This document shows positions 15,733 to 24,063 of a DNA stretch of 33,469 nt, piece after piece. The notes below the pieces were generated by a model. That model was not told where the DNA came from, made no database searches, and saw only the letters and a program-made list of their open reading frames with translations. Origin of the DNA: an uncultured Saprospiraceae bacterium (GTDB lineage: Bacteria; Bacteroidota; Bacteroidia; Chitinophagales; Saprospiraceae); contig CALFBG010000242.1 of NCBI GenBank assembly GCA_937951685.1, positions 1 through 33,469 on the forward strand. Direction: 5' to 3'. The number at the start of each line of letters is the position of its first letter. Positions within the stretch are counted from its first letter, which is position 1. The position numbers were made by a program, and so were the translations under genes.

Positions 15733-16066
15733 AGTATTATACATTTTGTTGGTCTTTATGTCAAATTCTTAGCAAACCATTATTCTAGACTTCATTTCTT
15801 CTAAGAATCTTCTAGCTTTACAACTACATATTTATATATGAACATTGTTTTGTTTATTTTACTAAAACATTGTAGGCACGCTGTAGAGATATTACGCTAT
15901 TTCTAATAAACTACCGCTCTGTTATTTTAATACCCCGTGTATTGAATCCGCTTAAACTCACTTTCTTTGGTTTAATTATCAAGAAAAGAACATACGTCCT
16001 CTATTTCAAATCACCCATTTACGCACAGAAGTCGTTTTAAGACTTCTTGCACTAAACTTGTTAAAG
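15733..16066. other. 334-bp intergenic region with two stem-loops
   Basis: No ORF is convincing. ACATTGTTTT (15842-15851) and AAAACATTGT (15864-15873) form a 10-bp stem with one mismatch and a 12-nt loop. AGAAGTC (16027-16033) and GACTTCT (16041-16047) form a 7-bp stem ending 19 nt before the ATG at 16067, a place where it could affect translation. No exact TAnnTTTG box was found. Confidence 0.45.
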
Positions 16067-16864
16067 ATGAAAAAAAATTTACTTATCGTACTTGCACTAT
16101 TTATTAGTAGTTTTTCTTTTGCACAATTAGGCACGGCAGAAGATTTTACCATCACAGATATCAACGGTAACGAACACAACCTTTATAGCATTCTCGATCA
16201 AGGAAAAGTAGTCGTACTAGACGTTTCTGCTACTTGGTGTGGTCCCTGTTGGACTTTACATCAAAATCATTACTTAGAAGATTTAAACGAAACTTATGGT
16301 CCTAATGGTACAGATCAAATCCGCGTAATTTTTTACGAAGGAGACGCTGCTACAGACAATGATGCATTGAACGGGATTAGTGGTAATACTTTAGGAGACT
16401 GGGTAACAGGAGTAAGCTATCCGATTATCAATGAAAGTCCAATTACTTTGAGCCTTAGTCTTTATGCTCCAGAAGGATTTCCTACGGTAAATATCATTCG
16501 CCCTACGGACAAAGAAATCATTGCGGATGCTTGGAATTACGATTTGCAAGGCATGATTGATGCGATCACTCCGATTTTACAACCAGTTGTAACTGTTGGT
16601 ACAAATGATTTGGAAGAAAATGCTAACGTGGAAGTTTATCCTAATCCCGCAGCAGATTTTTTATGGGTAGATCTTGAGGAAGTCAATACCGAAATTGATC
16701 AAATTGAAATTCATAACGCTTTGGGGCAACGAGTACATACAATCGCCATCACTACAGATACAAAAATCAGCATTGCGCTCAACGACTATGCTGCTGGCCT
16801 TTACGTTGTAAACCTTCAAAGTAAAAATCAAACTGTAGCGGTAAAGAAATTTGTTAAGGATTAA
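16067..16864 (+). CDS. Secreted thioredoxin-fold (TlpA/AhpC-like) protein with T9SS sorting domain
   Basis: A 265-residue protein. The signal peptide is MKKNLLIVLALFISSFSFA, with Gln20 after the cut. Residues about 22-175 form a thioredoxin-like domain with the redox pair WCGPC at 57-61 (Cys58, Cys61) and a cis-proline segment GFPTVNII. The C-terminus is a type IX secretion type A sorting domain: VEVYPNPAADFLWVDL near 185, then GLYVVNLQSKNQ and the terminal VAVKKFVKD. It is therefore predicted to be exported to the cell surface or medium as a thiol oxidoreductase, which is less common than periplasmic TlpA proteins. I start at ATG 16067; an in-frame TTG at 16058 would add three residues. A strong terminator follows at 16899. 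Confidence 0.9.
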   Translation: MKKNLLIVLALFISSFSFAQLGTAEDFTITDINGNEHNLYSILDQGKVVVLDVSATWCGPCWTLHQNHYLEDLNETYGPNGTDQIRVIFYEGDAATDNDALNGISGNTLGDWVTGVSYPIINESPITLSLSLYAPEGFPTVNIIRPTDKEIIADAWNYDLQGMIDAITPILQPVVTVGTNDLEENANVEVYPNPAADFLWVDLEEVNTEIDQIEIHNALGQRVHTIAITTDTKISIALNDYAAGLYVVNLQSKNQTVAVKKFVKD

Positions 16865-16898
16865 TGAGCACTATTTTAGTCGCACATTAAATTTAATG

Positions 16899-16931
16899 AG
16901 GCACGAGTTATTTACTCGTGCCTATTTTTTT
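16899..16931 (+). terminator. Intrinsic terminator shared with the 3' end of the convergent gene
   Basis: AGGCACGAGT (16899-16908) and ACTCGTGCCT (16914-16923) form a perfect 10-bp stem with a 5-nt loop, followed by a T7 run (16925-16931). It acts on the + strand only. The TAA stop of the convergent O-antigen-ligase-like gene sits at the loop, and the T-run codes for its terminal lysines. Confidence 0.92.
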
Positions 16932-18191
16932 GTTTTCAACTTGCCCTTCTAAGAAATTGAGTCCTAGCAATAAGAAAAAGACATAAAAAGCAACTCCAAT
17001 TGCATTTTCGATCGTATTTTCAACTAGGAAAGACAGTAATACGATAAGGTGTAAGGCGAAAAACAGATCGTTCTGATAGTGTTTTCGAGCGAATAGTGGG
17101 TAGAAAAACGCGAGTAAAAAAACGAGCAAACCAATGATGCCCGTTCCGGCCAATACCGATACAAATTGACTATGTGGCATCTTATAATCTTTCACTGCGG
17201 GGTAGTTCGCTTGATATCGTTCTTTCACTGCTTGCCGTAAATCCCCCGCTCCAACACCTAGTAGCGGATTTGCTTGAGCAATCTCCATTCCTATTTTTAA
17301 AGAGGTCCAACGGTCTCCATCAGAATAGGCTTGCCCGTTCCCTTCGAGATACATTTTCAAATCATAGCGCGCGTAGTCAATCCGAGTTTTAAAACTATCC
17401 ATCGTCTGATAAGCAATAAAAGGCAAACTCCCCAACAATACTAAACCTGCGAGTACCAAACGATAATTTCTACTTCGATACAAATATCGCAGGCCCAAGC
17501 TAAACAGACAAACGTATAAAACCATCAGCCCACTTCGAACCGATAAAACGTGTAGAAAAAAGAATAAGAATAAGCTAATCGCTAAAACGAGGTAAGGTTC
17601 CCAAGCATATTTTAGGTGGAATCTTTGTCCAAATAAAATGAAGCCCGCAACCGTCGCGTAAGCCAATAACAAACTGTAACGAATATGGCTCATCGGCGTT
17701 GGCATCGGTTGACCTTTTTCCAATAAAGCGTTGATTGCTTCGTAATGTTGCCAATAATGTATGCCAACCATGCTGGTACTAAACAACATCAAAAGCAAGA
17801 GAAAGTAAAATAAGCCCTGAAATTGACGTTTGCTAAAAGCAGGAATACTTACAAAAGCAAACGGTAAAAGTAAAAAAGGCAGTTTAATCCTAAGCCGTTC
17901 CGTCCAAAAATTAACATCGTCAGAATAAATTCCGCTGAACAGCACTAAGCAAAAGAAAAGGAAAACGACCAAAAACGAACGATTTTGATAGCAACGTTTA
18001 AGGTTTTCGCCTAGCAATGGATTTAAAAAGACGGGCAGTTTGCGAGCAGGATCAAAATTAAAAATACTGATTACGACGAGGCTAATCATACAAACCGAAA
18101 GCGCAAACTTCGAATAAATCAAAGCGACCAATAACACTGCACAGATAAATAGAGCAAAATCTTGCTTAGTGATAGCTCGTATTGTTTTCAT
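16908..18191 (-). CDS. O-antigen ligase-like (Wzy_C/RfaL) membrane protein
   Basis: A 427-residue integral membrane protein with about ten to twelve hydrophobic helices. The Wzy_C region is recognisable from GDRWTSLKIGMEIAQANPLLG and GVGAGDLRQAVKERY, followed by the KMPHSQFVSVLAGTGIIG segment with the conserved histidine in the large extracytoplasmic loop. Family members join polysaccharide chains to lipid A core or polymerise O-units, or glycosylate proteins; the exact acceptor cannot be told. No other polysaccharide genes are next to it. Start ATG at 18189-18191. Its last codons overlap the terminator of the convergent thioredoxin-fold gene, so transcription from the opposite strand reaches into this gene. 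Confidence 0.85.
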   Translation of the reverse strand: MKTIRAITKQDFALFICAVLLVALIYSKFALSVCMISLVVISIFNFDPARKLPVFLNPLLGENLKRCYQNRSFLVVFLFFCLVLFSGIYSDDVNFWTERLRIKLPFLLLPFAFVSIPAFSKRQFQGLFYFLLLLMLFSTSMVGIHYWQHYEAINALLEKGQPMPTPMSHIRYSLLLAYATVAGFILFGQRFHLKYAWEPYLVLAISLFLFFFLHVLSVRSGLMVLYVCLFSLGLRYLYRSRNYRLVLAGLVLLGSLPFIAYQTMDSFKTRIDYARYDLKMYLEGNGQAYSDGDRWTSLKIGMEIAQANPLLGVGAGDLRQAVKERYQANYPAVKDYKMPHSQFVSVLAGTGIIGLLVFLLAFFYPLFARKHYQNDLFFALHLIVLLSFLVENTIENAIGVAFYVFFLLLGLNFLEGQVENKKIGTSK

Positions 18192-18310
18192 TAAAGGCCT
18201 GTCTAAAGAGGATTACTTAAATTGGGCAATAAAATAAGGTGAACTAAAAATTAAACGTAGTTGTTTTTACACTATTGCACCGTAAGGATGCAAAATTCCT
18301 AGTAAACCCT

Positions 18311-18318
18311 TACATTTG
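18311..18318 (+). promoter_or_regulatory. Candidate pheS promoter -7 box
   Basis: TACATTTG followed by TG matches the Bacteroidota -7 consensus. It lies 38 bp before the pheS ATG, giving a leader of roughly 30 nt. No TTG is found 17-23 nt upstream; the nearest is at 18275, too far. Confidence 0.45.
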
Positions 18319-18356
18319 TGCCTCAAAGTTTGTCTTAAATTGCAAAAATAAAAATA

Positions 18357-19394
18357 ATGTCAGCTGAAATCTTTGAAAAAGTAAACAAAGTACTGAAAGA
18401 GGTCGAACTTGCGAGCCCTAAGACCAAGGAAGAAATAGAGCAATTTCGAATAAAATATCTCGGCTCCAAGAATACCATTAAACCTTTATTTGGAGAGATT
18501 CGTCACATTGCAAATGAAGACAAAGGTCGATTTGGTCAATTGGTTAACTCCGTCAAAAAAGCGGCAGAAGATAAATTTCAACAGCTACAAGCGAGTTTGG
18601 AAGCCGCCGCAGAGCAATCGAGCAGCCAAGGAATAGACACGAGTGCGCCCGGCGAAACCTTAGCTTTAGGCGCGAGACATCCGATTTCGGTCGTGATGAA
18701 TCAGATTATTGACATTTTTACTAAAATTGGATTTACCGTAGCGGAAGATCGAGAGATTGAGGACGACTGGCACAACTTCGGTGCCATGAATACCCCCGAA
18801 GATCACCCCGCGCGAGATATGCAAGATACTTTCTATTTGCAGAATAGCGCTGAAATGTTGCTGCGTACCCATACTTCGTCGGTACAAGCCCGCGTCATGA
18901 ATCAAACCAAACCTCCGATTCGCATCATTGCACCGGGACGAGTATATCGTAATGAAACGATTTCTGCACGGGCGCATTGCCAATTTCATCAAGTGGAAGG
19001 TTTATACATTGACGAAAATGTTTCTTTTGCCGATTTAAAGCAAACCCTGCTCTACTTCGCCCAAGAAATGTACGGCGCCGATACGAAGATTCGTTTGCGA
19101 CCTTCTTATTTCCCCTTTACCGAACCTAGCGCAGAAGTCGATATTTCTTGCTTCGTTTGTAATGGCGTAGGTTGCAATATTTGTAAGTATACCAATTGGG
19201 TTGAAATTTTAGGCTGTGGCATGGTTGATCCGCAAGTTTTAGAAAATTGTGGCATCGACAGTGAAAAATATACGGGTTTTGCTTTCGGAATGGGAATTGA
19301 ACGCCAAGCCATGCTAAAGTATCGTATCAATGACATTCGCCTACTTTTTGAAAATGACATCCGCTTTTTGAATCAGTTCAAAGCTGCTTTTTAA
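18357..19394 (+). CDS. pheS: Phenylalanine-tRNA ligase alpha subunit
   Basis: A 345-residue catalytic subunit of the heterotetrameric phenylalanyl-tRNA synthetase, which needs PheT. The N-terminal coiled coil (about 1-90) binds tRNA. Class II motif 1 is near 108-130. Motif 2 is in RVYRNETISARAHCQFHQVE (195-214). Motif 3 is GFAFGMGIERQAMLKYRI (307-324). A cysteine cluster (C265, C268, C273, C276) sits in the insertion before GCGMVDPQVL, as in many bacterial PheS proteins. Length and ATG at 18357 fit. pheT is not in the window. hisS follows after 178 bp on the same strand, so a translation-gene cluster is likely, whether or not it is one transcript. Confidence 0.96.
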   Translation: MSAEIFEKVNKVLKEVELASPKTKEEIEQFRIKYLGSKNTIKPLFGEIRHIANEDKGRFGQLVNSVKKAAEDKFQQLQASLEAAAEQSSSQGIDTSAPGETLALGARHPISVVMNQIIDIFTKIGFTVAEDREIEDDWHNFGAMNTPEDHPARDMQDTFYLQNSAEMLLRTHTSSVQARVMNQTKPPIRIIAPGRVYRNETISARAHCQFHQVEGLYIDENVSFADLKQTLLYFAQEMYGADTKIRLRPSYFPFTEPSAEVDISCFVCNGVGCNICKYTNWVEILGCGMVDPQVLENCGIDSEKYTGFAFGMGIERQAMLKYRINDIRLLFENDIRFLNQFKAAF

Positions 19395-19483
19395 ACTTGT
19401 AGCAACGCACATTGCAAATCAAATGATTTCACCCTTTTGGCAAGCCTTTTTTATTCGTAGTAATAAGGGGCAACCATAAATAG

Positions 19484-19541
19484 CTAAAGTCTATCGTAAG
19501 GTCAACGCCAATCAATTGACACCTTAAATCAATAGCTTTAG
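19484..19541 (+). other. Stem-loop in the hisS leader
   Basis: CTAAAG (19484-19489) pairs with CTTTAG (19536-19541). Inside it, CTAT pairs with ATAG, and TAAGGT...CAA pairs with TTG...ACCTTA, with small bulges. The structure ends 32 nt before the hisS ATG. It could control hisS or be the end of the pheS transcript; no T-run follows. Confidence 0.4.
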
Positions 19542-19572
19542 TGCTAGAAATCTCTAAATTTTTAATGATAAC

Positions 19573-20934
19573 ATGAAAGCAAGTATTCCAAAAGGAACGC
19601 GCGACTTCTCTCCGGAGCAAGTCGTCAAACGCAACTATATCTTCAATACGCTAAAACGGGTTTTTGTTAAGTATGGCTATCAGCCCATCGAAACACCAAC
19701 TATGGAAAACCTCTCTACGCTCACGGGAAAGTACGGCGAAGAAGGCGATCAACTTTTATTTAAAGTACTGAACAATGGGGATTTCCTCAGTAAGGCAGAC
19801 AAGCAAGCTTTGGAAGCGAAGGACTCCGCAAAGTTAGTGTCTTCTATTTCTAAAAGAGGCCTTCGCTACGACCTTACCGTTCCGTTTGCTCGCTACGTCG
19901 TGATGCACCAAAACGATATTAGTTTCCCTTTTAAACGCTACCAAATCCAACCCGTTTGGCGGGCAGATCGCCCACAGAAAGGGCGTTACCAAGAGTTCTA
20001 CCAATGTGATGTAGACGTAGTTGGTTCGAATGCGTTGATGTACGAAGCTGAATTGGTGCAAATTTTTGATGAAGTTTTTGCGGCGTTGAAGCTCAACACT
20101 TGCATCAAGATCAACAACCGCAAGATTTTGGAAGGAATGGCGGAAGTCGCGGGCATTAAAGATCAGTTTATGATCATGACTATTGCCATTGACAAACTAG
20201 ATAAAATTGGTTTAGATGGCGTAAAGGACATTCTAAGAAAAAAGGAAATTGCCGAAACTTCCATCCAAAAAATTGAAGAACTTTTACTCGTTACGGATTT
20301 AGCTAGTTTAAAAGTTCTTTTTGCCGAAACGGAAATCGGAAAGAAAGGGATCGAAGAATTGGAAGCTTTCCACAGCTACTTTGATTTAGGACAATGTACC
20401 AACGAAGTTAAATTTGATATTACCTTAGCCCGAGGTTTGAGTTATTATACGGGTTGCATCATCGAAGTTGCCGCGAAGGATTATGAAATTGGAAGCATTG
20501 GTGGCGGTGGTCGCTACGATGACCTTACCGGAAACTTTGGGCTAAAAGGTGTATCTGGAGTTGGCGTTTCTTTTGGTGCAGCAAGGATTTTTGATGTGAT
20601 GGAAGCCTTAGATTTATTTCCAGCGACGGCAAGCGAGCAATTAACGGTTCTATTAGTCGCTTTTGACGATACCACCCACCATTACGCTTTTAAATGTTTA
20701 TCCGCGCTTCGCGCAGCAGGTATTAATTCTGAATTATACCCAAGTCCGACGAAGTTAAAAAAACAGATGAAATACGCCAACGATCGCAATGTAGCTTACA
20801 CGATTGTCATTGGCTCAGAAGAGATGGAACAAGAGTTGCTCTCGTTAAAAGATATGACTTCTGGCGAGCAAAAACAGTTGAGCCTAGCAGCAATTATTAA
20901 GCAAATTAAAACTTCAACCGAAGCGAATGCCTAA
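19573..20934 (+). CDS. hisS: Histidine-tRNA ligase
   Basis: A 453-residue class II synthetase that charges tRNA-His. Visible motifs are LRYDLTVPFARYVVMH (97-112), RYQIQPVWRADRPQKGRYQE (122-141, motif 2 with the ATP-binding arginine), the HisA sequence RGLSYYTG (287-294), and GGGGRYDDL (310-318, HisB). Residues about 355-450 are the anticodon-binding domain. Start ATG 19573 gives MKASIPKGTRDFSP, the family's usual N-terminus. The last codons overlap the first codons of gatA by 8 bp, so the two are translationally coupled. A structured leader precedes it. Confidence 0.97.
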   Translation: MKASIPKGTRDFSPEQVVKRNYIFNTLKRVFVKYGYQPIETPTMENLSTLTGKYGEEGDQLLFKVLNNGDFLSKADKQALEAKDSAKLVSSISKRGLRYDLTVPFARYVVMHQNDISFPFKRYQIQPVWRADRPQKGRYQEFYQCDVDVVGSNALMYEAELVQIFDEVFAALKLNTCIKINNRKILEGMAEVAGIKDQFMIMTIAIDKLDKIGLDGVKDILRKKEIAETSIQKIEELLLVTDLASLKVLFAETEIGKKGIEELEAFHSYFDLGQCTNEVKFDITLARGLSYYTGCIIEVAAKDYEIGSIGGGGRYDDLTGNFGLKGVSGVGVSFGAARIFDVMEALDLFPATASEQLTVLLVAFDDTTHHYAFKCLSALRAAGINSELYPSPTKLKKQMKYANDRNVAYTIVIGSEEMEQELLSLKDMTSGEQKQLSLAAIIKQIKTSTEANA

Positions 20935-22360
20935 GTATTCAAATTTACAAGTGATTCAATCAGCTCTCAAAGCAGGTTCGACTAGTTGTGAAAAGTTAGT
21001 CGATTATTACCTAGCACGGATTGAGAAACAGCAAGCTTTGAATATTTACATCGAGACGTTCGCCGAAGAAGCCCGTACCCGCGCAAGAGCCTTAGATCAA
21101 AAATACCGCGAGGCTCCAAGCTCCGTTGGTCCTTTGTTTGGAATGGTTGTTTCCATTAAAGATGTACTTTGTTACAAGGATCATAAACTTAGTGCGGCTT
21201 CAAAAATGCTACATAATTTCACGGCTTCCTTTTCAGCAACGGCCATCGAACGAATTTTAGCCGCCGATGCCATCATTATTGGTCGTACCAATTGCGATGA
21301 ATTTGCGATGGGCTCTGCGAATGAAAGTTCTTATTACGGACCGACCCGCAATGCGATAGACCCAACACGAGTTCCAGGAGGTTCTTCGGGCGGATCAGCC
21401 GTTTCGGTGCAAGCAGATACTTGTCTTGCCGCGTTGGGCTCCGATACGGGCGGCTCCGTTAGACAACCTGCCAGTTTTTGTGGATTAGTTGGGATGAAAC
21501 CCAGTTATGGTAGAATTTCGCGCTACGGTTTATTAGCCTACGCTTCTTCTTTTGACCAAATTGGTATTATTGCCAATAGCGTTGCGGATACTGCTATTTT
21601 ATTAGAAATCATGGCTGGTGCGGATGAATTTGACAGTACCGTTTCGGCGGAAGCTGTACCTGCTTATTCTCAACACTTATCATTCCCTGGGAAGGCTAAA
21701 ATCGCCTACTTTGGAGAAGCCATGCAGCACGAAGGTTTAGATCCTGAAATCAAAAAACAGAGCTTTGATTTCATCGAAGCATTACGAGGCGCGGGACATC
21801 AAGTAGCAGCAGTTGATTTTGAGTACTTAGCGTATTTAGTTCCCAGTTATTACGTACTTACGATGGCAGAAGCTTCTTCTAATCTTTCTAGGTATGATGG
21901 CGTTCGTTATGGTCACCGTACAGCAACGGCGACGAGTTTGGAAGAACATTATCGTAAATCGCGTACGGAAGGTTTTGGAGAAAAAGTGAAGCGAAGAATT
22001 ATGTTGGGAACCTTCGTCTTGAGTGTTGGATACTACGATGCTTATTTCAAAAAAGCCCAAAAAGCAAGGCGTTTGATTCAAGACCGCATTTTACAAGTTT
22101 TAGCGGATTACGATTTCATCATAATGCCCGTGACGCCTTCCGTCGCTTGGAAGATTGGCGAAAAGCAAGGTAATCCGGTAGAAATCTACCTTTCAGATAT
22201 TTACACTGTGCTTGCTAATCTAACTGGATTGCCTGCAATTGCTTTCCCCCTCGGAAAAAATAAAAACGGCATGCCATTTGGAATACAGTTGATGTCTGCT
22301 AAATTCACCGAAAAAAATCTACTGAGTTTTGCAAATACAATAACACAGAACCTAAGGTAA
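20927..22360 (+). CDS. gatA: Aspartyl/glutamyl-tRNA amidotransferase subunit A
   Basis: A 477-residue amidase of the GatCAB complex, which converts Glu-tRNA-Gln or Asp-tRNA-Asn to the amide form. The Ser-cisSer-Lys triad is intact: Lys78 in VVSIKDVLC, Ser153 in PGGSSGGSAVS and Ser177 in GSDTGGSVRQPA. The line from GMKPSYGRISRYGLLAYASS (189-208) is also typical. GatB and GatC are not in the window, which is common in Bacteroidota, where the subunit genes are scattered. The ATG at 20927 is inside the 3' end of hisS, so it is coupled to it. No clear terminator follows within the 300 bp downstream. Confidence 0.96.
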   Translation: MPKYSNLQVIQSALKAGSTSCEKLVDYYLARIEKQQALNIYIETFAEEARTRARALDQKYREAPSSVGPLFGMVVSIKDVLCYKDHKLSAASKMLHNFTASFSATAIERILAADAIIIGRTNCDEFAMGSANESSYYGPTRNAIDPTRVPGGSSGGSAVSVQADTCLAALGSDTGGSVRQPASFCGLVGMKPSYGRISRYGLLAYASSFDQIGIIANSVADTAILLEIMAGADEFDSTVSAEAVPAYSQHLSFPGKAKIAYFGEAMQHEGLDPEIKKQSFDFIEALRGAGHQVAAVDFEYLAYLVPSYYVLTMAEASSNLSRYDGVRYGHRTATATSLEEHYRKSRTEGFGEKVKRRIMLGTFVLSVGYYDAYFKKAQKARRLIQDRILQVLADYDFIIMPVTPSVAWKIGEKQGNPVEIYLSDIYTVLANLTGLPAIAFPLGKNKNGMPFGIQLMSAKFTEKNLLSFANTITQNLR

Positions 22361-22616
22361 TTGTGACGGCGAAACTTAACAAAAGTACTCCCTAACGATT
22401 GCATAAAACCCTTTACTAACTTGAGCTGGAGCGCCTATTTCATGCCCCTTGGCAACAAAAAATACAATTTTAGGCATCCATTCACAATAAGTTTTCCCCA
22501 AGTAAAGTTTGATTTGGCGATAGCCTAACGTATAAATAAAAATTACACTACGAACGTGTTTAAATACATAAGTAAGCCCGCAGGAGGATTTAAAATAATT
22601 TATTTCCCGTGTGAGA

Positions 22617-22647
22617 TTGCTTATTACAACTTATGTTGATAGCTTTG
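22617..22647 (+). promoter_or_regulatory. Promoter of the first transglycosylase gene
   Basis: TTG (22617-22619), then 20 nt, then TAGCTTTG (22640-22647): a full match to TTG-N17-23-TAnnTTTG. Transcription would start near 22654, so the ATG at 22672 is used and the in-frame ATG at 22633 lies inside the promoter. Confidence 0.6.
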
Positions 22648-22671
22648 TATGCTATTTTCAAAAAAAAATCC

Positions 22672-23661
22672 ATGAACTTCAAAGCATTGTTGCCTTTGGC
22701 AATTTTCTTATTGTCCATTTTCACACTATCCGCAGCACCTCCGATTGGTGATTTTGCCGAAATGGCAACTAGTACGGTACGCTTAACCAAGCGTGGACCA
22801 AAATATAGCACTAAAGATTTAAAAGCAAGATTAAAGGCAAGTGATTGTCCCGTAAAGCCAATTTTGACTAAAAACGTCAAACGCTACATCGGTTATTATG
22901 TTCGTGGAGGACGAGCCAATACGGAAGCTATTTTGGGGCGATCGGCTATTTATTTTCCTATTTTCGACTACTACATCAAGAAGCATAATTTGCCGCCGGG
23001 TTTAAAGGCATTGAGTATTATTGAATCGGCCTTGAAACCGAAAGCTAAATCGCACGCTGGCGCAGCAGGTTTATGGCAATTTATGCCCTTTACAGGAAAA
23101 GCATATGGTTTAAAAATTAATAATTACGTTGACGAGCGTTACGACCCTCACAAAGCGACCGAAGCGGCATTGAAATATTTGGCTCATTTGCACAAAGCCT
23201 ATGGTCAATGGGAGCTTGCTTTAGCCGCTTACAATTGTGGTCCCAAGAAAGTAGAAGACGCCATGAAAAAAGTGGGTAGTCGAGATTTTTGGAAAATCCG
23301 GAAGCATTTGCCCAAGGAAACGCGACAATATGTGCCGAGATACATTGCAGCCTTTTACGTAATGAACAATTATTACTTTCACGATATTCGTCCTGCTTAT
23401 CCAGATTACAATTTGCAAATTACCGGTGTTACTAAAATTTTTAAGCGCCGATCGTTTGCTTTATTATCGGAAGAAACCGGCATTTCCGAAAGCTTAATTG
23501 CGACCCTTAACCCTGCCTTCAAAAAACAAATTATTCCACCGAGCAAAGAAGGCTATAATGTTATTTTACCTACTCTCGGGGTAGAGAACACAATTTTGTC
23601 TCAATTACCGATGCTTGACCCAAAACCCCAAAAAGTATTGGCGACGCACAAAGCTCATTAA
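22672..23661 (+). CDS. MltD-like lytic transglycosylase (SLT/GH23), short form
   Basis: A 329-residue exported enzyme that cleaves peptidoglycan glycan strands with formation of 1,6-anhydro-muramic ends. The signal peptide is MNFKALLPLAIFLLSIFTLSA. The GH23 domain (about 85-235) has the catalytic Glu118 in SIIESALKPKA, GAAGLWQFMPFTGKAYGL (130-147) and AYNCGP (186-191), where most relatives have AYNAGP or AYNGGP. The C-terminal part has a degenerate LysM-like stretch (ISESLIATLNPAF...). I chose the ATG at 22672 because it gives the signal peptide and because the promoter overlaps the upstream ATG at 22633. It is followed by a longer paralogue on the same strand, suggesting a tandem duplication. 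Confidence 0.9.
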   Translation: MNFKALLPLAIFLLSIFTLSAAPPIGDFAEMATSTVRLTKRGPKYSTKDLKARLKASDCPVKPILTKNVKRYIGYYVRGGRANTEAILGRSAIYFPIFDYYIKKHNLPPGLKALSIIESALKPKAKSHAGAAGLWQFMPFTGKAYGLKINNYVDERYDPHKATEAALKYLAHLHKAYGQWELALAAYNCGPKKVEDAMKKVGSRDFWKIRKHLPKETRQYVPRYIAAFYVMNNYYFHDIRPAYPDYNLQITGVTKIFKRRSFALLSEETGISESLIATLNPAFKKQIIPPSKEGYNVILPTLGVENTILSQLPMLDPKPQKVLATHKAH

Positions 23662-24063
23662 GACAGCCCTTTTCGCTCTACAAATAAAAGGCGTAGCAAC
23701 AATTACACATATCCGAAAATATTTTAACTCATAAAATACTGTTAAACAGTGCTACTGGAACAGTTATTGATATAATGATTCCTATCTTTGGTCGTTTTAA
23801 GCACGCAGCGATAGTTTTCAAAGAGATTTAAACCAATTAAATCTCTCCCGAAGCTAAAGAACACTTTGCTATATTAAGTAATTCACCGATCAGTTCTTTT
23901 GATCTTACTCATCGTTATTTTGTTCTAGCACTATTCTTTCAAGCGGTGCGTTTGCGGTTAACGTATGTTTAAATTGATGTTGTTTAAAAACTATCTTAAA
24001 CAAGTTTATTTTTTTTAAACTAAAATCTGTATTTTTAGTCGTTGTAGTCTAACAAACACTTTT
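23662..24063. other. 402-bp region between the two transglycosylase genes
   Basis: No ORF is convincing. It holds a weak hairpin after the first gene (CCTTTT 23668-23673 with AAAAGG 23686-23691), a -7-like box TATCTTTG at 23783-23790 and a perfect 10-bp stem-loop: AGAGATTTAA (23822-23831) with TTAAATCTCT (23837-23846), loop 5 nt. If the -7 box is used, the second gene has a leader of about 270 nt containing that hairpin. Confidence 0.5.

Noticed and set aside
19395..19483. Checked for a tRNA between pheS and hisS.
   Set aside because: No acceptor stem, anticodon arm or T-loop sequence could be fitted.
20927..22360. The lone gatA as a non-GatCAB amidase.
   Set aside because: The whole Ser-cisSer-Lys set and the GatA-type sequence after it are present, and scattered gat genes are normal in Bacteroidota.
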